A DNA stretch of 64,000 nucleotides from Aselliscus stoliczkanus (GCA_033961575.1 CM066733.1:138806421-138870420); one strand, 5' to 3'. Positions 36,480-48,465 are shown, numbered from the stretch's first letter. A program made the numbers and translations. The notes: generated from the sequence alone by a model not told the origin.

Positions 36480-37113
36480 AATACACAACTTTAACATAGA
36501 CCAGGAAAATACTGAAATTATTAAAGATTGTGCTTACCTTGTTTCAGTTATCCATTTGAATAAAAAATCAAGGGAATGCTGAGACTTGGAAGGGCAGCAA
36601 TGGAAGAATTAGGAAAGGTCACCAGGAGCAACAACGTGTCATCAGAGAGCAAGGCTAAGATCATCCACACCCTCGTAGTCCCAATTACTATGCACAGATG
36701 TGAGAGTTGGACAGTGAAGAAGGTTGATAGGGGAAAAGAAATGACTCATTTGAAATACAGTGTTGGAAGAGAGCTCTGTGGATACCCTGGACCATCAGAA
36801 AGATGAACAAGTGGGTCCTAGAGCACGCTGAGCCTGAGACATCCCTGGAAGCAAAAAGGACACAACGGAAGCTGCCCTGCTTTGGGCACATCATGAGAAG
36901 GCAGGGTTCTCTGGCAAAGGTAATAATGCCAGGGAATAGAAGGCAGCAGGAAAAGAGGGAGACCAAATATGGGATGGGCTGACTCCATAAGAGAAGCCAC
37001 AGGCCTGGGTCTCCAGGAGCTGAGCAGGGCTGTGAGGACGGGACACTGTGGACCTCACTCCTGCACAGGGTCACCAGGAGTTGGAACGACTCAATGGCAC
37101 ATAACCCACACAC
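36480..37113 (+). mobile_element. RTE-clade (BovB-like) LINE 3' end, sense
   Basis: Encodes, with interruptions, SSESKAKIIHTLVVPITMHR then CESWTVKKVDRG, and further on LEAKRTQRKLPCFGHIMRRQ, matching the C-terminal region of RTE reverse transcriptases. The end TTGGAACGACTCAATGGCAC is a typical RTE tail, followed by (CA)n. The frame on the opposite strand (36688-37113) is an antisense shadow. Confidence 0.88.
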
Positions 37114-37289
37114 ACATTTCAGAGCCAGAATATTTGCATTTATTTATTCCACAGGAGGCAAGACAAATATATTATGATGTCTGATCCTTCCCTGATTCTT
37201 CTGCATTTCATTAGAATAACTGAACCATCTTTGGCAATGCTATTAAATATTAATGAAGTCACAGTGAATTAAACGAGATATGTATTATC

Positions 37290-37935
37290 TCCCAGCTCCA
37301 GATTCCGTCCTTAATACCAGCTCTTCCATAACTTTTTAAACATTTCTTCACATTGAGGATGTTGTTGAGCTTTCTCAATAGCAGGCACTGAATGGACATT
37401 GCAGGAAAAAGGGGCTTTGCTAACTGGTTCCAGCTGCTGCCCCATTGGTCAGCTACATGGGTAGGAGGACATCTGGTATTGATCTGCCCCATCCTCCTGC
37501 AGGGCACGTGCAGTCCCTGGTGACCTCAGAGCCCCAGCCTGCTCTGCTGACCAGCTCCCTGCAGCCCTCCCAACAAGGGCACCACTTGCCCTGGGTCTCC
37601 TGCCCACAATGGTTGCTCAGGTCCTTCTGTGCACTTGTTCATCAGCTGAGACTCACTTGTACCTGGGAGGACCACGTTTGGCTTATCCACTGATGTGAAC
37701 CAGATGTTGCCTAGGCAACCCAGAGAACTTCTCTACCACCCAACAGGCTGCAAACCAACTTTCTCCACTGAAGTCTGAAGATCATCCTTGGGGAGGGGGC
37801 CTCTTCCAAGTTCTTTCCTTGGGTACTCTCCCTGAGCCCCAGGGTACCCTTTAGAATTCTCTTTACATCTTATAATTGCTCTCCTATGATAGTTTAATCA
37901 TTCCTTATATTAAACTGCCTCTGCCTAAAAAAAAA
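37290..37935 (+). mobile_element. Unassigned retroposed or LTR-like sequence with poly-A
   Basis: Moderately GC-rich block ending ATATTAAACTGCCTCTGCCT and then eleven A residues (about 37927-37937). ATTAAA could be the polyadenylation signal. It may be an LTR or a processed copy of an unrecognised transcript. No clear target duplication. Confidence 0.35.
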
Positions 37936-37939
37936 AAGT

Positions 37940-40911
37940 CAATGACACCATTTCAAGCCTAACAAACTTGCTGTTTCATTGTTCTAAATGTCACTGAGTC
38001 TTTCAAATACAAGAAAATCATGTTACACTTTAGTTATGACTGAAATTTATATACATTCAGTTATTTTCAAGCCATAAAAATAGCCTTGTTTTTTTAATAG
38101 AAACTTAAGGTAATAACTTTGTTAAGAAATTAATGGCTGTATTTACTTTGTTACCTAAGTGATTGAAAACGAGATATATTTCTTAGTTTCCTAATGTAAT
38201 AAGTAACAGTACCACTTCTTCCTTTATTGAAAAAAACAAAAAAGAATTGTAGTCTAAAGGACAAAAGCATACGCCTACAGCTCCAATCTTATTTCAAGTC
38301 ATATATTCTAGGTTCCAGGAGACATCTATAAGACCATTCACAGGAATATGCATCCTCAAAAATACTAGATAGTGCCACTATTTTCCAAAGTACTTGAACC
38401 AAAATATACTCCCACTAGCATTGTTCCACATTTTCTTCCACACTTGGTATTATCAGACTTTTCTGTATCATTAATGAAGTTATACAGTGTTTTAGGGACC
38501 TTTAATTTTGTCTGAGATTTATGTTGTCACTTAAGTTGGATGGTGGTAGGACTTATGTAGGGTTAGCTTCGTAACTCTCTCAAACTATAAGAGCCCTGGG
38601 ATTTTATAAGTACTCTGAATCTAGAGGTAAAATATTGTGGAGTCATAGATGAACTAGTGGAGAACAGAAGTGAAAAGAATGGTGCATCTTAGTCCCTGTA
38701 GGCTCTGCAGCAGTAAACTTCCAACTGATAATATTAAACAAATTAATATAGTATAACAATGACCTGGTTGAGTTAAAAATAGCAAATATTGTCTGAGAGG
38801 GAGTGAGACCTCTCCAAGCCCATCCAGAAGCTTTTGTCAGGAAGGTCTTATTTCTGAAGGCAGAAGTCAGCGTAACTGCCTTCATAACTATTTTAACCAT
38901 TCAGTTCCCTGTCAAGTATTTATCTACAATTGTATAGATATAGCCTTTATGTAGACTCACTGTTAAACCACAATCAATAGATTTCTAAATATTTCAAACA
39001 GAAACTTCTGGGAACAGGACCACGTCTTTCTAATTGGCTTTATTAACACAATTTCACCTGCAGTATTATATATATAGACATATAGACACACACACACAGA
39101 GAGAGAGGGCGCAGTTAAGATCTGATTTGGTCAATTCAGATCAAGGTCTTTTTTATTTAGCTATTAGATTTATCGAGCTCTTTAAATAATCATGTTTGGA
39201 ACTTAAATGATCTGCTGAAGTAAATTGTTATCATGAGTAAAAATTTAGTGAGACAAAATACATTTTATAATGTTAGGGAATTGAATGCCCTTCAGCGCAG
39301 ATTTGTGTATTAAAGATGTATCTTTTGTTTTCAGTTTCCTCACTGTTATTGTGCCGAATTCTAGATATCACGTTTTAGCCAGTGTATATTCCGCTAAGCT
39401 CAAGGTTAGAGCCTTCTAAGCACATTCACGTTCGCAGCCCTGCATATAGTCATTTAAGAGCCTGTGTGTCTGCATTAGTCATTTACCAAGTGCTTTGTAT
39501 GTGTTAGTTCATCAATAAATATGTGTTAAATAAATCAATGGTGTGTTTAATAGAGCATTCAAAAGGATTCATGCTAATATTAGTAGTTTGAAATCTTTAA
39601 GCCTATGTAAGGAGTAAGTAGCTCACAGTGTCTCAGAGAGAACACCCGAGGGGGAATTTTCTATTGTTATCTGCAAATTAGAATGGAGCCTCTGGAAAGG
39701 TCCTGTAGCACTCTTACCGGGCTGCCGCTGGAACGTGGCATGATTGCACCCATTACTTTGTGAAGCATATCCAAACACCTTCTTTAGATGACTCTTCTCC
39801 TTGCTACTTAGGTATTGAAAGCGATTATGTGATAATCTAACGAAGTTTGTGGATAAGCTCTCCTCTCCAACGCTGCATGTCTACGTGCATTATTTCTCAC
39901 TGAAAAGCTTATTTTTCTTTTTCCTGTCTGAATGGATGGCTTGCCAGTGGTGACTTATGGCTTACTTCATCGATTTTCAGTAATGAGTTAGAGCAGTATG
40001 AGATAAGTGTTTTTGTACATGGGCAGTGATCCTAAATCACATTCTGAAAGCCACGGGCTTGATGAGGCAGTGAGGCCATCTCCTCAGAAATGTTTGTGGT
40101 GAAGATTCCTTGAAAATACTGGGGCTTCAAGCGCATCACTTGAATGACAGATTTAGGAAAGAGTTACAGTCGTTAGAGTGAGAGAACCATATTGGCTGGT
40201 TTGGGCTAATGCTCTCCCAGAGTGGTGGAGGAAAATTCACCAGACTCTGCATCTGTGGGTATAGTCTCAGTGGAGGAGGGAGGCAGTGAGAGCCTGCAGA
40301 ATACTTTTACATGCATCGATCTCTCTACAGAGTGGCATTCACACATGTAACTGATCACAGCTTCCATGAAACTGATGGACTCCATACTGTAACTGAGACG
40401 GACTCCCATGGCTGTAGATAGAATTGTTAGGGACGTTCAGGTATCTCAGGCAAGGACGACACTGGAAACAAATGCAAAGGAAGCCTTAAAGAATTCACTC
40501 ATCTGATTTCATACTGAGTCACCGTCCCCTGATGCCGAAATAGTTTTGGCATCCACTCTGGATCTTGATAATGAGGAGAAGGAATTATGCATATTAAACA
40601 GTAAGCTATGTATGGAATGGAAGGGGGCTCCCTTGAAGATTGTGTTTCATGGTACTGCGATGTTATGGCTCTTGGATCCTTTCCACATATTATTTAACCC
40701 CTTTTGTCAAATTCACTCTTCACTGAACACAGATACTGCCCTGGATTGGTTTCTTGCAAGAACTGCATTGAAAGTTTTATGACCTGAAAACAAAATAATG
40801 ATGTATGCTCTACAATGCTACATGATATGTGACAGTAAGTGAGATACAGGAGGGCTTCGAGCTCACATCATTTCTACAAATGGGTTATTCAACCTTCTGG
40901 GTAGGAGAAAT
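37940..40911. other. Intron 1 sequence with one L1-like scrap (38280-38490)
   Basis: 38280-38490 resembles a reversed L1 3' end (CCAAAGTACTTGAACC and ACTCCCACTAGCATTGTTCC). The rest looks unique. 39580-40100 has several features of a conserved non-coding block and contains the SOX/POU-like site at 39661-39680. Confidence 0.45.
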
Positions 40912-40936
40912 TACACACACACACACACACACACAC
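40912..40936. repeat. (CA)n microsatellite
   Basis: About 12 CA units. Confidence 0.93.
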
Positions 40937-41079
40937 CCATGTATGTCATGTATGTGTCATCTGTCTATTTACATAGAAGTCTATCTAAAGCTATCCATCA
41001 TAACTACCTATCGTATCTATTATGCTATTTTTTTCTATTACATATATGTTTATTAAAGGTTACATAATACTTTGTTGTC

Positions 41080-41340
41080 TAATTTTAAAAAAACAGGTCG
41101 ATTTTTCCTTTCTTCTTCATCATCTACCCTGCCTCTAATTAATGCTTGTATCCTCATATAGCGGACTCCTCCTGGCCTTCCCTTATGATGCCTGCCTTCT
41201 GCCCATCTGTTCTCTCCACAGTTTTCCTTTATCCCATGATCCACATCACTCCTGTTGCATTGCCTTTAGCCCTCAGACTTTCATCTTCTTGTTTCTTCTA
41301 TGTGTCTAAAAGTAACTTTAATCAAAAATTTTCAAAACAA
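41080..41340 (+). mobile_element. L2-like fragment (tentative)
   Basis: Pyrimidine-rich with phrases such as CATCACTCCTGTTGCATTGC that suggest an L2 3' region; weak. Confidence 0.35.
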
Positions 41341-41610
41341 ACATTATGGCACTCTTTATGTTAATTTTATGAAAACACAATATAAGCAAAATGTGGTACA
41401 CCCTAGTAAAAGTCATTGCTCCCAAAGGTCAAGACAGGTCTGTACTCTCTGCTCTACTCTGGTCTTTTAATATTTATATAAATAATGATCCTGTTTGTCA
41501 CTTCATAGGCTGCTTTTCTGCTTTGGTGCATTCTTGGTTCTTGCCTGAGTTTGGCCAATGAGACAGAAATGTAAAGATTACCAACTAATTAAAGTCATGA
41601 CAAGATCTGA

Positions 41611-41613
<3 letters not shown>

Positions 41614-41647
<34 letters not shown>

Positions 41648-41675
41648 AGAGAGAGAGAGAGAAAGAGACAGACAG
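41614..41675. repeat. Compound (GT)n(GA)n(CAGA)n microsatellite
   Basis: GT tract to about 41646, then GA units to about 41668, then CAGA units. Confidence 0.95.
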
Positions 41676-43590
41676 ACTATAGCTTTGGTGCAAACACATA
41701 CTAATGAAGATATTGATGATCTAGTGAAATAAAAAAAAAAACACCTGTTCTGGATAAACTGTATCATATATGTTTGGGAATAAATGGTAGAAGTCTAATG
41801 AATTTGCCCTATAGTACAAACAGAATTGTAATAGTTTAGTGAATTCCAGAGGAAAGAAGAAAATATTAAATCAGATTAATGAAAACCACTCATGTGTACA
41901 AAAGATAAGGATGTGAATGGAGTTTGGGTACATTTCCATACTTGTGGAAATGAATCTTTTGCCTAAAATGACTCAGTAAAAAAAGCTATGCTTTCCTGAC
42001 AGGGAGAGTTGAGGGGGTGGAGACAAAAAGCAGAAGGAATTAAACAGTCTAGAACTTTCTGCAGGAACAAATGCTAGAGTGACTCCAAATTATCCTGGGA
42101 TATATATATTTTTTTCATTCTGATAAATCCCTATTTATATTTCTTGGAGAGAAATGGTACATTTGACCACTTCATTTCTACACGAAACAATAAGAGCAGC
42201 CAGCCTGCTAAGAACGCAAAGCCAGATGGTGTATATGTGTGTCATGCTGAGTTGATGCTTTGGAGATGCCAGCTCTGGAGAAGGACTGGAGCTGAGGAAT
42301 GCTTCACTGTGGTCCTACTTATGATTCACGTTGTGCGTCTCCGTATAGCCTTTACGTTTTTAAGAGCTATTTGAATGAACTTTCAGTTGCAATGGACAAC
42401 ATGACACAGACAATAGAAAAACACAAGTAAAATGTCTCTCATGTGATTTGTTAGGTGTCAGCTCAAATCAAATTCTAATCAAGTAGCAGAAATCTAAACA
42501 GTATTAAACAGGTTTAACAGTATTGACTAACTGCTTCATAAGTGAGCCAATAACCAAAAGTCAGTTTATGCATCTCCCCTCTTCCCAGGGAATGGGAATG
42601 GTAAACTGTTCCATAACTTTTAGGAATTATCTTTTGAGGATTAGTCAGTGTAAGTTTGGTAAAAAAAAACAAAAAAACTGACAGAACCCCACCATTTCCC
42701 CTTTTGTCTCCTGATGTTTGGAAATGAAGAGAAATCACTTTGTGGGGCATCAGTTCCCTGACACTGCCCCCACATACTCACTGTGAGGAAGTATTTCCTT
42801 AGCAGTTAAGGTGAGATGGGGCTGACCTGTAGTCACACAGGGAACAGGTGGTGGACAGACTTACAGACAGTGACCGGGGAGCCACCAGGTAATAGTGAGG
42901 GGACTGCTATGGTAGGTGACTCCATTGGTTAAGAAGATGAAAGAACTGTAGCAAAGTATAAGACTTCATAGTACCATCAATCTTATGATTGATATTTAGG
43001 CTATTGCATTTGTAGTTGCAGAAATCCTTTTGTTTTTCTATTCTAGAATATGAGGTCTATTTATCCCCACCCATTTTTACATTTTAAGATCTCCTCCATT
43101 CCTTTCCTTTAAAATCTTCAGAAAATCGTCGGTGAATCAGTGAATCGTTTATTGCACAAACCCTTATTGGGTAATGTAGCCCCTTGTTAAATCTGGTTTT
43201 GTTTCCTGTACTTGGAAGCTCAGTTATTAGGTACATACACATTTAAGGTCATCATGCCTTCGTAATGAATTCACCCTTGCTGGATATTGTAATGTTGGAT
43301 ATTGTTGAACGTCTAGGTTGTGTTATCTTCCTTTAAAGACTGTAGAATTTTATGTTTGAAGGTGTTTGAGTTACTAGTAGATCAGCTGGATCTTTTTGAG
43401 ACTTGTTTTTAAGAGTGGTTGGCATGGATGTAGACCAACTTTTGTTCCAAGGCTAGTTTAGCACCACTATTTAGGCATGACGCTCCATAGGTCTCCACTG
43501 AATGCCTGTTGTACCTCTCTGTTTGATTGGTCAGAATTTAAATACCTCTCTTTCCTAAGTGAGCTCAGGGAATTGTTTGACCTACAGCTT
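41676..43590. other. Intron 1 sequence, nothing recognised
   Basis: AT-rich to mixed; no exon or repeat identified apart from short A-runs. Confidence 0.5.
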
Positions 43591-43740
43591 ATGATAGGTA
43601 GAATTCTAAAATGACACTCAATGATACTCACCCTTGTATAATCCCCTCCCACTGGGTTTTGGAAGATCCTGTGAATATGATCACTCTTGCAATAACATTA
43701 TTTTATTACACAAAAAAGGACTTCATAAAGTGAACCCTTT
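43590..43740 (+). mobile_element. MaLR/MLT1-like LTR fragment (tentative)
   Basis: GGTAGAATTCTAAAATGAC, CTTGTATAATCCCCTCCCAC and GATCCTGTGAATATGATCAC match the beginning of an old MLT1-type LTR as I recall it. Confidence 0.5.
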
Positions 43741-44199
43741 AAAAAAAAGAGATTTCTCTGGCTGATTGTAGAGCAAAAAGTTGTTTATTGTGGGAATGCA
43801 AATCTGGTACTAGTTACGTGGTTATGGAATTTAAAAATTCACTTAATTTGCTTAATTTGTAGCTCACTAATTCCTGCTATTATTAGTCAGTCTTTAAATG
43901 TACAGGAAACTGATTTGGAAGGAAAGGAATTGAAAGAGACTAGCCAACTATATCCCAAAAGTGTAAAAACCATCTTTTTAAATTTTATACGGAAATATTA
44001 ATATTTCATAATAATGAATTATATAGAGAATACTATTATAAACTTCTATATACTCCATAATCAACTTAAGAAATAGGATATTATCAGTACTGTTGAAGCC
44101 TTTATATACTTCCCCAGTCTTATCCTCCTTGTAGACATTTCTAAACTCAGTGTTATTAATTCCCCCCATGCATTTCTTCATATTTTACTTCATATACAT
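43741..44199. other. Intron 1 sequence, nothing recognised
   Basis: AT-rich, unassigned. Confidence 0.5.
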
Positions 44200-44433
44200 A
44201 ATCTTGAGATTATCTTTGCATTTTTGAAATTTATTTTAATTTTAAAATGCAGCTTTTTTTCTGGTTTCCTTTTTTGTTTAATGTTTTGTTATGAGAATAA
44301 AAAAATGATATGTGCTTAGAATTCCATTGTATGCATATAGCACAATTTATTTATCTACTCAACTATTAAGAGACATTTAGATTGTTTCAACTTTTTTTGA
44401 AACAGTGAATACTGAAATATATTTTCATATAGA
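44200..44433 (-). mobile_element. L1 3' end fragment, antisense
   Basis: AGAATTCCATTGTATGCATA, ATTTATTTATCTACTCAAC and AGACATTTAGATTGTTTCAA follow the order of a reversed L1 3' end. Confidence 0.6.
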
Positions 44434-44470
44434 TGTGGTGTGTGTGTGTGTGTGTGTTTGTGTGTGTGTT
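44434..44470. repeat. (GT)n microsatellite
   Basis: GT tract with a TTT interruption. Confidence 0.93.
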
Positions 44471-45497
44471 TTCTGAACAGGTAATGAGTAAAAGTGTATC
44501 TTTTACAAGTAAATACATCATCAGTAAGTTACTTCTGGGAGAAGCAACCAGAATAATTCCCCTGAATCTCTTCCTGGTGCTAAATGGGCATAATTTTGAG
44601 CCCAGGGAATATATTTTCTGCCCTTTCCATAATTTTAATTATCCTTTGCCAAGCTGTATTACAGTGTGCTGCCTGCCTCCACTCATAGCTCGGGGTCCTC
44701 TGTCCTTTTACCTCCACTTTAGGAATTTCACAATTATCTGGGCTGTAGCATTGTAGTGTTCTCTCTCTGTGATAGTCCAAGTCCAACACAGCTGATGTAA
44801 GTATTAATGATTCAATTTGTAATTGATTTGGGAATGTACAATGATCACTTTTTTGGGGGGAAAATGGTGTATCTAAGTTTACACCACTTTGTAAAGATTT
44901 TATTCCATAAAATCTGAAAACCTGAGGAGATCATTTAGCTCAAGTCTGACAACAGAAATTTGCTCCATCAGTCTCAACTATTGCCTTCAGTTAATTTCTC
45001 AATGATTCAAGGACTAGAAGCTTTCTACCACTTCGTTTGGTGAAAATTTCTAAATCTAACAGAATAAACCACAGGAAGGAAGGCTTCTTCACAGTCAGAG
45101 TAAATTGTCTCATTTATTACTCAGATTATCCTGGTCCTTTTCTTTACACTTCTTAGATGTTCGTTAAACACCATTAGTCAATGTAAATAGACCACAGATG
45201 TGATTTAAAAAAAAAAATGGACCTGTCATTTTGATCATTGATAGTGCTTTCTGTTGGACCGTGTATATGCATGAGTGTTTTGCGGTTGTCCTTAGGTGAG
45301 CAAAAGTGGAAGTAATGTTTTGAAAATGAATTTTCTCACCTATCTTTCTTTTTATTTTTTATGTGTAGGGCCAGCTATTTGAACGTGTTTCCAATCCTCT
45401 CTTAGGTGTGAGTTGCAAACGTGTAGCTTGCTTGCTGCTGTACAGCTTAGGTCTCTTGAGATCTCATTGACTAATAACAGCCATTGTCTCCCTCCAG
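44471..45497. other. 3' end of intron 1, nothing recognised beyond the acceptor
   Basis: Unique-looking sequence leading into exon 2. The branch-point and acceptor are described under intron 1. Confidence 0.5.
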
Positions 45498-45653
45498 GTC
45501 ATCCAGGCTGTCTTTTTTGGCATCTGTGTGTTGACTGATCTTTCCAGTCTTCTGACGAGAGGAAGTGGCAACCAGGAACAAGAGAGGCAACTCAAGAAGC
45601 TCATCTCTCTCCGGGACTGGATGTTGGCCGTGTTGGCCTTTCCTGTTGGGGTT
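45498..45653 (+). CDS. AIG1 coding exon 2
   Basis: Encodes 52 residues continuing exon 1 in phase 0. It starts [19 protein letters not shown], passes through the polar stretch [16 protein letters not shown], and ends with [13 protein letters not shown], the start of another hydrophobic segment. This matches AIG1 residues 48-99 as I know the family. There is no stop or frameshift. The donor is GTT followed by GTGAGT. The exon covers the second membrane-spanning region, a soluble loop rich in Gln, Glu, Arg and Lys, and the beginning of a third segment. Exon 3, expected to begin near FVVAVFWIIYAYD, is not found in the remaining 18 kb, so the gene runs out of the window. An open frame on the opposite strand here is only the antisense shadow of the exon. 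Confidence 0.96.
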
Positions 45654-45755
45654 GTGAGTATGATGTAGAATGCCTTTCACTATAGAAGAGACATAGGCCT
45701 TATTTTTGACTCCTAAGAGAAAACAAAAAAAGAAAGGTCTTCATAGATAGTTTCA

Positions 45756-46131
45756 ATATTAGTTAGCGCTGACTGCCATTACAAAGCACCGCAGCCTGGG
45801 TGCCTTAAACAACAGACATTTATTTTCTCACAGTTCTGGTGGCTGGAAGTCTGAGATCAAAATGTTAGCAGTGTTCATTTATCCCAACGCCTCTCTCCTT
45901 GGCTTGTAAATGGCCTCCTTCTCCATGTGTTTTCATATACTCTTTGCTCTGTGTGTATCCGTGTCCAAATCTCCTCTTCTTATAAGGACACATATTAGAG
46001 TAGGGCCCCTCAATGACCTTATTTAACCTTCATTGCCTCTTTAAGGCTCTACCTCCAAATAAAGTCTGAGGTATTAGGGGTTAGGATTTAAACTTATGAA
46101 TTTTGAGGGGGACACAATTCAACCCATAACA
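45756..46131 (-). mobile_element. MLT1-type MaLR solo LTR, antisense
   Basis: Reversed MaLR order: TATTAGTTAGCGCTGACTGC, ACAACAGACATTTATTTTCT, CACAGTTCTGGTGGCTGGAA, CTCCTCTTCTTATAAGGACA, and the reversed LTR start GACACAATTCAACCCATAAC. It lies only about 100 bp after the exon 2 donor. A SINE inserted into its reversed start. Confidence 0.88.
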
Positions 46132-46138
46132 GTTTCTT

Positions 46139-46581
46139 TTTTTTTAATGGTTTTATTGGGGAACAGCATTGGGGAACTGGGGAAGGGGAACAGACAAGTT
46201 GCCGTCTTTTTGTTCTTCAGTCTAGTTGTGGAGGACGTTGCTTCACTGGCCCATGTTGGTATCATCATTGCGCTCTTCCCGGATGAGGCAGATCAGTTGC
46301 CGGCCTCTGGACGGCCACTCACAGTGGCTCTTGGCAGCTCACGCTGGTTGCCAGCCGCTCACGCTGGCTGCCGGCCACTCACTGTAGCCTATGGCAGTCC
46401 ACTGCTGCAGGGGCTGCAGCTATGCTGTCCCGGGGACTCACAGCACCCCAGCTCCAGGTGGAGCTGTTGTTCACCATCTTAGCTGTAGAGGATAGTGTCA
46501 CTGGCCCTCATATGTGGGACCCGAACCAGGGCTACTGGTGTCCCTAGCCAGCTCTTAACCAGTGCGCCACTTGGCTGGCCC
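46139..46581 (-). mobile_element. Rhin-1-like SINE, long form, antisense, in the end of the MLT1 LTR
   Basis: Reversed tail (T-run, then TTTTATTGGGGAAC), reversed repetitive body and reversed tRNA head (CTTAACCAGTGCGCCACTTG). The 17-base target duplication has 16 identities (46122-46138, 46582-46598). The 128-residue frame inside is not a gene. Confidence 0.93.
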
Positions 46582-46598
46582 ACCCATAACAATTTCTT

Positions 46599-48073
46599 AA
46601 GCACCCCGAACTATGGTCCTTGGATCTATGACCATTTTAGTACTTTTGAACTTGAGAGAGATGAAATCAGCATTCACTCATACTTCTTCACTTACTCAAT
46701 TGTGCTATTAGCCAACATCACATAAATAAGTGTTGCTTAATGTTTGGGTTTGTTCTGGCTTCATTGATTTTCATTGTTTTCTGTTAGATTCCCTCCATAG
46801 CTTAGCTTCCTTCACAAGTCCGTTAGTCTCCATTGTCTATATATAAATCACGTTTCCTTAAAGGGCCAGGGCCTCATGAGAGTCTATAGATTTTTTTAAC
46901 CTGTGGATAGCCAGGAGAAGAATGAGAGAACTCCTAAATCTCAAATTGTGAGTGCAAGTAAGAGTGTGTTACCTAATTCAAATTCAGACCTTTCATTTGC
47001 CAGAAAATTTCTAGGAAAAACAGAACAAGTGACCTGGGCTAGTATATGTACCAAGTCCAATGTCCATTGTAGGAAGAGTTGGAAAATTACTTTTGAAATC
47101 CTTCCAGTGCCTCTTATTTATTTTTTTCTGGATCTATAGCTGGCAGAAGCCACTCCTTGCTTGGTTTAAGACCAATTAGTAAGCTCCCAGAATATCAGAA
47201 TTGCTTTCTTTATGTACTAAGTTGTATGAGTATGTTCTTGGATGAAATAGCCCTTAGGGATGTATTATAATCTGGTCACGCTGCTCTTCTCATTCCTTCA
47301 TCTTGTCCTCTGAAAACCTAAATGAATGCTCAGATTGAAGTCATCTAGCGAATCTCTCAAAGTCTAGTGCTTAACGTAACCTACTTAACTGCTCCGTGTA
47401 TTATTTAATATTTCCTTCTTTGGGCTTGCCTGATAAAATTCACATGCTTTCTATCAAAATTGTCACCTAAGAGAAAATTTCCAGGGGCAATAAAAGACAT
47501 ATACTTTTGGCATAAAGGATTTTTATCTAGAAAATCCAAGTCTACATCATTTTTGTTTCTTTTTATCCCTTACTCCCTTGGACTTTCTATAGACATGGCA
47601 TTGCCTCTGGCGGTCTTTCTTGGCCAGGAGGAATACCGTAGTAACACAATGCAAAAGTTAATAGGAATACAATATTTACGTGTTTTCCGTTAGCTCTGCC
47701 TCTCCTTCTATTCTGTGACGTCACACTATGTCCTCTGGAGCTTACATTGTGTGTCTTGCCACTCTCATCAAAGGCTGACTGCATATGCCCTTGAGACATT
47801 TTTGACATTACTTTGGCCAGAAACTTTTTGCACCTGTTTGAGACTTGAGGTATGTGTCAGCTTTTCGTGTCCCTTCTGACTTCGGGTCCATGTACCTGTG
47901 CTTCGTGGTTTGTAAAAAGAATAGAGGGCTTTTTGTTTGCTTGATGTTTGATTATATCTGATATTTTCCTCTACATTTCACTAGTTTTGTTGTCTTCTCT
48001 ATGTTTCAAAAGTGGGAAGAGAAGCAATAATACCTTTAATTCCCTCTCTGCTTTTTTAACCAGAAGTCATAAC
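46599..48073. other. Intron 2 sequence, mostly unassigned
   Basis: Unique-looking. It contains a perfect palindromic cAMP-response element TGACGTCA at 47716-47723. No exon recognised. Confidence 0.5.
47716..47723. promoter_or_regulatory. Perfect CRE octamer (TGACGTCA)
   Basis: Full palindromic CREB/ATF-type site in the intron. Only sequence identity supports it; activity depends on methylation and chromatin. Confidence 0.4.
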
Positions 48074-48465
48074 TTTTTTTTTTTAAAGATTTTATTGGGG
48101 AATCAGGGAAGGGGAACAGACAAGTTGCTGTCTTTTTGTTCTTCAGTCTAGTTGCGGAGGATGTTGCTTCACTGGCCATGTTGGTATCGTCATTGCATTC
48201 TTCCCGGATAAGGCAGATCAGTCGCCGGTCTCTGGATGGTCACTCACCGCGGCTATTGGCAGCTCACAGCGGCTGCCAGCCACTCACTGTAGCCTATGGC
48301 AGGGGCTACAGCCTACACAGTCGCAGGGGCTCGCACAGCCCAGCTCCAGGTGGAGCTGTTGTTAGCTGTAGAGGGCAGTGTCACTGGCCCTCATATGTGG
48401 GATCCAAACCGGGGCTGCTGGCATCCCAAAACCAGCTCTTAACGAATGCGCCACTCAGCTGGCCC
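48074..48465 (-). mobile_element. Rhin-1-like SINE, long form, antisense
   Basis: T-run, AAAGATTTTATTGGGG, repetitive body, reversed head ending ATGCGCCACTCAGCTGGCCC. No clean target duplication could be seen. Confidence 0.88.

Larger units (their letters stand above)
794..45497 (+). other. AIG1 intron 1 (about 44.7 kb)
   Basis: Bounded by GTAAGG at 794 and by a pyrimidine-rich acceptor ending CTCCAG at 45497. A good branch-point candidate (GACTAATAAC) lies at about 45469-45478, some 20-25 bases upstream of the acceptor. It is phase 0. The content is mostly transposable elements and unremarkable AT-rich sequence, annotated separately. Confidence 0.93.

Noticed and set aside
36688..37113. 141-codon frame on the minus strand
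   Set aside because: Antisense of a decayed RTE reverse-transcriptase end; the true coding sense is +.
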